7,894 nt of DNA, taken from contig JALTEL010000315.1 of NCBI GenBank assembly GCA_027073945.1, forward strand, positions 1 to 7,894. Reading direction: 5' to 3'. Under the pieces are notes generated by a model that was not told the DNA's origin, ran no database searches, and was given only the letters and a program-made list of their open reading frames with translations. This DNA is from Caldifarciminota bacterium. GTDB lineage: Bacteria > WOR-3 > Hydrothermia > UBA1063 > CAJXJZ01. This document shows positions 1 through 4,035 of this stretch, piece by piece. Each line of letters opens with the position of its first letter. Within the stretch, counting starts at the first letter, position 1. The translations under genes were made by a program, and so were the position numbers.

Positions 1-386
1 TCCGTGCACCTGAGATTTTGTAAGGGAAAGTCCTTTTTATAGAGCTTTTTGTTTTCCGCATAAGATTTTACCATTTCGTCTTTGCCAAATGTAGGTACGG
101 GCAGTGGGGCAGAGGAGTACACGGTTTGTTGTTTGACTGTATAATCACAATTTCCTGCTGACTGTGAAGTACTTATAAATGTTCTGTACACAGGAATGTC
201 AGGATATCCTGTTTTATTCATCCATCTTCGGTTTCCTCCTGATATGTAAACAAATTTTCCAATGTATCCTATGCTATCATTCAGGGTGAATTTGAGAGTT
301 AGACTATTCCCTTTTTGTTCTGTAATTTTAAAAGAAGCTTTAAGATTGCCCGCTACCAGAATCAGGAGTAGAAGAATTTTCTTCAT
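1..386 (-). CDS. Secreted protein, N-terminal part; resembles a C25 (gingipain-type) peptidase propeptide; runs off the window
   Basis: This frame is open from an ATG at 386 to the window edge, giving 128 residues with no stop. The start MKKILLLLILVAGNLKAS is a clear Sec signal peptide, probably cleaved after a small residue near position 18. The following region contains GYPDIPVYRTFISTSQ (about residues 67-82) and a later APLPVPTFGK segment. A proline-rich 'G-Y-P-x-(L/I)-P' motif before a beta strand, followed by a P-x-P segment, is typical of propeptides of C25-family peptidases and related surface proteins in FCB and candidate phyla. No catalytic region lies in the window, so peptidase activity cannot be claimed. 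An AAGGAGG sequence at 399-405, 12 bases upstream and inside the preceding Trm112-like gene, supports this start. The gene overlaps that upstream gene by 47 bases in another frame. It is the last visible gene of the minus-strand unit. Confidence is high that it is a real secreted protein and moderate for the family. Confidence 0.75.
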   Translation of the reverse strand, partial: MKKILLLLILVAGNLKASFKITEQKGNSLTLKFTLNDSIGYIGKFVYISGGNRRWMNKTGYPDIPVYRTFISTSQSAGNCDYTVKQQTVYSSAPLPVPTFGKDEMVKSYAENKKLYKKDFPLQNLRCT

Positions 387-546
387 ACTTCTTTGCTTCC
401 TCCTTGAGCAGCACTGGAATTCCGTCTATAATCGGATACATCAGCTTGCATTTTTTGCACAAAAGTACCTGTTTATCAGGGATATACGTCAATTCACCTT
501 TACATACAGGGCATACAATTATATCCAGTAAGTTTTTATCAAGCAT
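340..546 (-). CDS. Trm112-like zinc-ribbon protein (UPF0434/YcaR family)
   Basis: A 68-residue protein. The core contains IVCPVCKGEL (C12, C15) and LLCKKCKLMYPIIDGIPVLL (C30, C33), the four-cysteine zinc ribbon and the Y-P-I-x-D-G-I-P-x-L signature of the Trm112/YcaR family. In eukaryotes and archaea Trm112 binds and activates several SAM-dependent methyltransferases acting on tRNA, rRNA and release factors. The role of the short bacterial homologues is largely undefined. The conserved domain ends near residue 57; the Ser/Gly-rich tail is encoded where this gene overlaps the start of the next one. It begins 30 bases after the EndoQ-like gene, with no clear Shine-Dalgarno in an AT-rich spacer. 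A methyltransferase gene lies two genes upstream in the same unit, which makes a partner relationship possible but unproven. Confidence 0.88.
   Translation of the reverse strand: MLDKNLLDIIVCPVCKGELTYIPDKQVLLCKKCKLMYPIIDGIPVLLKEEAKKYEENSSTPDSGSGQS
399..405 (-). promoter_or_regulatory. Shine-Dalgarno sequence inside the Trm112-like gene
   Basis: AAGGAGG on the minus strand lies 12 bases before the ATG at 386. The spacing is longer than ideal, but no closer in-frame start exists. It is embedded in the Trm112-like coding sequence, where it encodes part of LKEEAKK, and supports the overlapping start of the secreted protein. Confidence 0.6.
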
Positions 547-576
547 ATTATAATTATAAAGCAGAAAGCAAAGATG

Positions 577-1800
577 TCAAAACAGTGTTTGCTCTTTTCC
601 TACGATACCTGTATCTATTTCAATTTTTCCATACACTCCATCATAACCCGGCTTGATATGCACTCTGCCCTTTCTCACAGCATCAATTTTGGATGCAATT
701 TCCTCTCCAACTATTCGTGCAATATCGTATTTGTCAGCGTAAAGGAGAATATAAAACTCATTGTTAAAATGACTTATAAGGGATGTATGTATATCCGATA
801 CCTTTTTTGAATCTGGCCCCACTCCTATTGCATTTGAGATGATTTCCCGCAATGGAATTAAACTTTTGAAAGGTATATAGTGCAATGGCTTTTCGCCCAT
901 TTTTCTGTCAGCAAGTTCATAAACCCTGTGAAGTACTCCGAGTGTGAGAGGTCTGCCGCAAACGGGACATATATTCTTGTTTTCAATGCTCTGTCCGGGA
1001 GATAAAGAGATATTGCAGTTCCTGTGTCCATCATAGTGATATTTGCCTTCTTGCGGGAAAAATTCGATTGTGAACAAAAATCTTTTACTATCCCTTTGTC
1101 GCAGAACATGTTTCATTTCCTTGATATTCAGAGGTCTGCTGAATACATTGGCCTCCCTGCCCAGATTTTTTACAGAATGTGCGTCAGAATTGGAAACCAG
1201 TGTGTATTTATCAATATCTGAGACCATCCAATTCATAGGCGGGTCTGAGGACAGCCCTGTTTCAAGTGCGTCAATATACCTGCTCATGTCTTCACAGCAC
1301 TCTTCTATTGAGTTATAGCCAGAGTTTGAACCGAATATGGAAAACCATGGTGTCCAGATGTGTGCAGGTATGATAATGGTATCAGGGTTTATATCAACTA
1401 TCAATCTTATAAAGTCTCTTATGTTCATGCCTATTATAGGTCTTCCGTCCGATGACATATTCCATCTCTCTGAAAGCGCATTTGAGATGCTCAGTGCAGT
1501 ACGAAAATCCGGAATTAATAGTACCGTATGTATTTTTCTCACTCTTCCTTTATCCTTGAAAATGGATGAGACCTCGACCCCGAGCATTATATCCACCCCA
1601 TTATAGCTGTATATACCATAATCCTTCTCTTTTACGAGACTCTTTATTTCAGACCTCCATACAGGATGTAGTATGTCACCTGTTGTAATCAGTGATATGC
1701 CCTTTCGTTTTGCTCCTTCGGTTAATGAATCAAGAGTGATATTTTTAGAAGTAGCCCTTGAAAATCTTGAATGTATGTGTAAGTCTGCTATATAATTCAT
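577..1800 (-). CDS. Endonuclease Q-type PHP-domain DNA repair nuclease
   Basis: About 407 residues, the usual EndoQ length (close to 420). Numbered from the ATG at 1800, the PHP metal-site residues are visible in order: ADLHIHSRFSRATSK (D6, H8, H10), TGD (D42), GVEVS (E76), KIHTV (H91), PAHIWTPWFS (H147) and SNSDAH (D206, H208). Next comes a zinc-binding segment: YHYDGHRNC (about 254-262) and CPVCGRPLTLGVLHRV (C278, C281). A helical C-terminal part follows with GYDGVYGKI. In studied archaeal and Bacillus members, EndoQ cuts DNA 5' of deaminated bases such as hypoxanthine and uracil. The protein ends in KEQTLF, a possible sliding-clamp-binding tail. I prefer the start at 1800: its ATG overlaps the methyltransferase stop by one base (TGATG) and it lies directly before the conserved ADLHIHS. 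An in-frame ATG at 1830 would add ten residues; neither start has a good Shine-Dalgarno. Confidence 0.88.
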   Translation of the reverse strand: MNYIADLHIHSRFSRATSKNITLDSLTEGAKRKGISLITTGDILHPVWRSEIKSLVKEKDYGIYSYNGVDIMLGVEVSSIFKDKGRVRKIHTVLLIPDFRTALSISNALSERWNMSSDGRPIIGMNIRDFIRLIVDINPDTIIIPAHIWTPWFSIFGSNSGYNSIEECCEDMSRYIDALETGLSSDPPMNWMVSDIDKYTLVSNSDAHSVKNLGREANVFSRPLNIKEMKHVLRQRDSKRFLFTIEFFPQEGKYHYDGHRNCNISLSPGQSIENKNICPVCGRPLTLGVLHRVYELADRKMGEKPLHYIPFKSLIPLREIISNAIGVGPDSKKVSDIHTSLISHFNNEFYILLYADKYDIARIVGEEIASKIDAVRKGRVHIKPGYDGVYGKIEIDTGIVGKEQTLF

Positions 1801-2552
1801 CAGGTTTGGGCGAGGTAGGTTATTCTCCATGCATCTTTTTGGGGAGCATTGAATGTCAGGTGTTCAAAGCTTTCAACCCTTGAGAATCCTGCAGTCTTGA
1901 GAGCGGTTTCCACCTCTTTTCTATTGTATCCGCGCTCTTTAAAGGTATTGTCAAGTCTTGTGTACTGTCCGTTTTTGTCTTTGATGAATATAGTAAGTTT
2001 CAGTGTTGATATGTTATTTTTAAATGAGCTTTCCCATATCGAAACTGAATCATCGTTTTTCTCAACCCTGATTTTGTTGTCCCATTGTTTTTCCAGAACG
2101 TATTTTGTATTCAAATCAAATACAAAAGCCCCCGGTTTTCTGAGTACCCTGCGAACCTCATAAAATGCTTTTAAAAGTTCTTTCCTGCTGTGCAGGTTAT
2201 TCAGACTGTCAAAAATAGAAATTACAGCGTCAAAACTCTCAGATTGAAGCGGAATATCTCGTACATCCCCCACAAATGAAGGGATAAGCGTACCGGACTC
2301 TTGCTGTTTCTTTCTAAATTCAATTATCATTCCTCTGGCAATATCAAATCCGACAATGTCATAGCCTCTCTGGCGTAAGAGTAAGGTAGGACTGCCTGTT
2401 CCACAGGCAATATCAAGGATTTTTTTAGGTTTTCTGCCTTTTATAAAGAAAAGTGTCTCTATGTATTTTATCCAGCGCACATAGTCCACAGTTCTCATGA
2501 TTCTGTCATAATAAGGAGAAATTTTTTCAAAGCTTTCTCTAATATTTTGCAT
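1800..2552 (-). CDS. Class I SAM-dependent methyltransferase
   Basis: A 250-residue protein with a Rossmann-type methyltransferase core. Motif I is ILDIACGTGSPTLLL (about residues 45-59), the adenosine-binding acidic residue is D70 in IVGFDIARGMI, and SFVGDVRDIPL (92-102) is the usual segment before motif II. FDAVISIFDSLNNL (108-120) is motif II, followed by LRKPGAFVFDLNT (137-149). The N-terminal SPYYDRIM helix and the 'FDSLNNL' form recall the Methyltransf_25/11-type small-molecule methyltransferases. The substrate cannot be read from the sequence. The start overlaps the end of the BtuF-like gene by 14 bases and the stop overlaps the preferred EndoQ start by one base, so the three genes are probably translationally linked. 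It could be a partner of the Trm112-like protein encoded downstream. No strong Shine-Dalgarno precedes the ATG. Confidence 0.85.
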   Translation of the reverse strand: MQNIRESFEKISPYYDRIMRTVDYVRWIKYIETLFFIKGRKPKKILDIACGTGSPTLLLRQRGYDIVGFDIARGMIIEFRKKQQESGTLIPSFVGDVRDIPLQSESFDAVISIFDSLNNLHSRKELLKAFYEVRRVLRKPGAFVFDLNTKYVLEKQWDNKIRVEKNDDSVSIWESSFKNNISTLKLTIFIKDKNGQYTRLDNTFKERGYNRKEVETALKTAGFSRVESFEHLTFNAPQKDAWRITYLAQT

Positions 2553-3324
2553 TGTAAAATATTTTGTTTAATAGTACAATTGCCTGCAGTATTCTGGGTC
2601 CGGGACGGACAAATATATCCGGATTTAAATTGTATACATTATGTTTTTTTACGGCCTTGATACGCTCCCAGCCAGAACGTTTTTCCACCTGAGTTGAACT
2701 GGCATTTACATACAAAAGTAATATTATATCCGGATTTTTTTTTATCACATCCTCCTGCGATATCATTTTATAACCTTTGAATTTAGAGAAAATATTTTTA
2801 CCTCCTGCAATTTTTATCGCTTCGTTGATGAAGGTACTGTCTCCAGTTGTATAAAGAGGTTTCTGAGATAGTTCAATATATACCAATGGGCTAAGGATGG
2901 GTTTTTTGAGAGCCGACAGTGTTTTTTCTGTTTTCATTTTGAATGTTTTATATCCGCTTTTATCTCCGAGAATGGAATCGATAAAGAAAAAGGCATGCTG
3001 AATATCCTGCAATGAATTAATATTAAGTACAAAGCATTTGTTCATAAAGTCCCTTTTCTTTTTTAATTCCTCACATGCCCTGTTGTTCAAAGGATTGATA
3101 CCGAAAATATAATCCGGCTTAAGGGTTAATATCTTTTCTATATCAGGGTTTATCACTCCTCCGATTTTTTCTTTGATTTTTGCCTCTTTGGGGTAATTAC
3201 AGTAAATTGTATTTGCGATTAAATGGTTTTCAAGATTTGAGCTATAAATAATCTCGGTGATATTGGGTGCGAGTGATACACAGGTGGGTCTTAAGTACAG
3301 AAAAAGGGCAATCCAAATCTTCAT
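2539..3324 (-). CDS. BtuF-like periplasmic substrate-binding protein (cobalamin or iron-chelate type)
   Basis: 261 residues with the helical-backbone (TroA/BtuF) binding-protein pattern. CVSLAPNITEII (15-26) is the first strand and helix, followed by IGGVINPDIEKILTLKPDYIFG (about 54-75). GDSTFINEAIKIAGGKNIF (161-179), SQEDVIKKNPDIILL (189-203) and the end region VYNLNPDIFVRPGPRI (230-245) complete it. These are typical of vitamin B12 or siderophore binding proteins of ABC importers; the ligand is not decidable here and no permease or ATPase gene is in the window. The same frame extends to an ATG at 3357, but those eleven codons lie inside the tRNA-Leu gene, so the start at 3324 is correct. 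The hydrophobic leader (MKIWIALFLYL) is unusually short and runs almost directly into the first conserved strand, without a proper lipobox. The gene starts 8 bases after tRNA-Leu. Confidence 0.82.
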   Translation of the reverse strand: MKIWIALFLYLRPTCVSLAPNITEIIYSSNLENHLIANTIYCNYPKEAKIKEKIGGVINPDIEKILTLKPDYIFGINPLNNRACEELKKKRDFMNKCFVLNINSLQDIQHAFFFIDSILGDKSGYKTFKMKTEKTLSALKKPILSPLVYIELSQKPLYTTGDSTFINEAIKIAGGKNIFSKFKGYKMISQEDVIKKNPDIILLLYVNASSTQVEKRSGWERIKAVKKHNVYNLNPDIFVRPGPRILQAIVLLNKIFYNAKY

Positions 3325-3332
3325 TTCTTTTA

Positions 3333-3415
3333 TGCGAGGGGTGGGACTTGAACCCACACGGATCTAATCCACCAGATCCTAAATCTGGCGCGTATGCCAA
3401 TTCCGCCACCCCCGC
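3333..3415 (-). tRNA. tRNA-Leu (anticodon UAG)
   Basis: An 83-base type II tRNA that folds completely. The acceptor stem GCGGGGG pairs with CCCTCGC (one G-U), the D arm has GCG/CGC, and the anticodon arm is CCAGA-TTTAGGA-TCTGG with anticodon TAG. The long variable arm is GGAT-TAG-ATCC, the T arm is GTGGG-TTCAAGT-CCCAC, and the discriminator is A73. The variable arm and A73 are leucine features, and the anticodon reads CUN codons. CCA is not encoded. It lies 11 bases after tRNA-Ala and 8 bases before the BtuF-like ATG, with no terminator in between, so it must be cut out of a longer transcript if the operon is read through. Confidence 0.97.
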
Positions 3416-3426
3416 GTCATTTAAAA

Positions 3427-3499
3427 TGGAGCCAGGGGGACTTGAACCCCCGACCTCCAGACTGCCAGCCTGGCGCTCTCCCAGTTGAGCTATGGCCCC
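3427..3499 (-). tRNA. tRNA-Ala (anticodon GGC)
   Basis: A 73-base canonical tRNA. The acceptor stem GGGGCCA pairs with TGGCTCC and includes G3-U70, the main identity element for alanyl-tRNA synthetase. The D arm is AGCTC...GAGC, the anticodon arm is CCAGG-CTGGCAG-TCTGG with anticodon GGC, and the T arm is GGGGG-TTCAAGT-CCCCC, with discriminator A73. It reads GCC and GCU codons. CCA is not encoded. It lies 16 bases after the lipoprotein stop codon on the same strand, with no separate promoter or terminator that I can recognise in the spacer. Confidence 0.98.
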
Positions 3500-3515
3500 T
3501 TTATTACAATGTTTA

Positions 3516-3809
3516 TTATCTTATTTTCTTCTTTATTTTGGTTTTAGGCTTTGTTGTGCCAGAATTATTCGTTTTATTGCCCTCTGTATTGTTCTCTTCA
3601 TTGGAAGACTTTTTAGTGGAATCTATAACAGATGTATCTACCTTTGTAGTATCCGTCTTGGTTGTGTCTATTTTTGTTGTGTCTACCTTTGTCGTATCTG
3701 TCTTGGTTATCTGGGTCTTTGACCCTGCAGTATTTTTACTTTTTTTGCTGCATCCTGCAAAAGCTATCATAGCTCCTGCTATAGTTACTACTACCAGTAT
3801 TTTTTTCAT
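3516..3809 (-). CDS. Small repeat-containing lipoprotein of unknown function
   Basis: 97 residues. The N-terminus MKKILVVVTIAGAMIAFAGC is a type II (lipoprotein) signal peptide with the lipidated cysteine at position 20 (FAGC lipobox). The mature part is low in hydrophobic residues and rich in Lys, Thr, Asp, Asn and Ser. Residues 35-64 are six tandem pentads of the form T-K-x-D-T, with x running T, V, I, T, V, I and the last pentad degenerate (SVIDS). The tail is Asn/Glu-rich and ends in a basic KPKTKIKKKIR. No enzymatic domain is visible; an extended, possibly disordered surface or periplasmic spacer is the simplest reading. A strong Shine-Dalgarno (AAGGAGGT, 3816-3823) and a promoter at 3845-3873 make this the first gene of the minus-strand unit, followed closely by tRNA-Ala. 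I do not recognise a named family. Confidence 0.82.
   Translation of the reverse strand: MKKILVVVTIAGAMIAFAGCSKKSKNTAGSKTQITKTDTTKVDTTKIDTTKTDTTKVDTSVIDSTKKSSNEENNTEGNKTNNSGTTKPKTKIKKKIR
3618..3707 (-). repeat. Tandem 15-bp repeats inside a 45-bp duplication (lipoprotein T-K-x-D-T array)
   Basis: Six 15-bp units encode the pentads T-K-x-D-T. The variable residue follows the order T-V-I twice, and the first 45-bp block (3663-3707) and second block (3618-3662) agree closely over their first two units, with few mismatches; the third units differ more. This suggests one duplication of a three-unit block followed by decay of the final unit. Confidence 0.75.
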
Positions 3810-3815
3810 TCAGTT

Positions 3816-3823
3816 ACCTCCTT
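3816..3823 (-). promoter_or_regulatory. Strong Shine-Dalgarno of the lipoprotein gene
   Basis: AAGGAGGT on the minus strand, 6 bases before the ATG at 3809, is a near-perfect match to the anti-Shine-Dalgarno and fixes the lipoprotein start. It is the strongest ribosome-binding site in the window, suggesting high expression. Confidence 0.8.
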
Positions 3824-3844
3824 TACATTAGTGTCAGTGTTTAA

Positions 3845-3873
3845 ATTATACTGCATGTCATGGATATAAACAA
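3845..3873 (-). promoter_or_regulatory. Sigma70-like promoter for the lipoprotein-tRNA-btuF unit
   Basis: TTGTTT (3868-3873) and a consensus TATAAT (3845-3850) are separated by 17 bases on the minus strand. Transcription would start near 3838, leaving a leader of about 29 bases that contains the lipoprotein Shine-Dalgarno. It is the only good promoter I see for the two tRNA genes and the genes after them. Confidence 0.6.
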
Positions 3874-3992
3874 ATGCAAGTTTTGGAGATTATAATGATT
3901 TTTTTCTGTTTAAATAAAACTCTTTGAATACTTTATTTGCAGCTATCGTATTTTTCGCAGTATGAGTAGTTATAGTCTTATAGGCATTATGT

Positions 3993-4021
3993 TTGACTGC
4001 ACCTGATTGATATGTTATCAT
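3993..4021 (+). promoter_or_regulatory. Sigma70-like promoter for the permease-EIIA gene
   Basis: TTGACT (3993-3998) and TATCAT (4016-4021) are 17 bases apart; each differs from consensus at one position. Transcription would begin near 4028, only about 8 bases before the ATG and at the edge of the Shine-Dalgarno (AGGAG, 4027-4031). This is unusual: either the message is nearly leaderless, or a weaker upstream promoter is used and this match is accidental. Confidence 0.45.
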
Positions 4022-4025
4022 AACA
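4013..4025. promoter_or_regulatory. 13-bp palindrome over the -10 box, candidate operator
   Basis: TGTTAT-C-ATAACA is an inverted repeat with perfect 6-base arms around one central base. It covers the proposed -10 box of the permease gene, where a bound dimeric repressor would block transcription. No regulator gene is in the window, so the operator role is inferred. Confidence 0.35.
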
Positions 4026-4035
4026 AAGGAGATAT

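Larger units (their letters stand above)
3810..4035. other. Divergent intergenic region
   Basis: 226 bases between the lipoprotein and permease genes, AT-rich, without a convincing small gene, riboswitch fold or terminator. It carries the minus-strand promoter near one end and the plus-strand promoter-like element with a palindrome near the other. The middle part, about 3880-3985, shows only weak direct repeats (TTATAG twice at about 3970-3983). Confidence 0.7.

Noticed and set aside
262..531. Plus-strand open frame of 89 codons near the left edge
   Set aside because: It is antisense to the secreted-protein and Trm112-like genes, which have clear signal-peptide and zinc-ribbon features; the plus reading has none.
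1801..1830. Ten-residue N-terminal extension of the EndoQ-like protein from the ATG at 1830
   Set aside because: Possible but less likely: it lacks a Shine-Dalgarno, overlaps the methyltransferase by 31 bases, and the family starts close to ADLHIHS. The ATG at 1800 gives a TGATG junction.
3325..3357. N-terminal extension of the BtuF-like protein to an ATG at 3357
   Set aside because: These codons fall inside the tRNA-Leu gene, and the extension would put charged residues before the leader. The ATG at 3324 is the true start.
3267..3831. Plus-strand open frames across the tRNA genes, with peptides such as GDLNPRPPDCQPGALP and WDLNPHGSNPPDPKSG
   Set aside because: These are antisense readings of tRNA-Ala and tRNA-Leu, a well-known source of false protein predictions. 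The remainder lies antisense to the lipoprotein gene.
3845..3879. Alternative -35 box TTGCAT for the minus-strand promoter
   Set aside because: Its spacing to TATAAT would be 23 bases, too long; TTGTTT at 17 bases fits better.
3880..4035. Riboswitch or T-box leader upstream of the permease
   Set aside because: No conserved stem-loop set, T-box sequence or terminator/antiterminator pair could be seen, and the best promoter leaves almost no leader.
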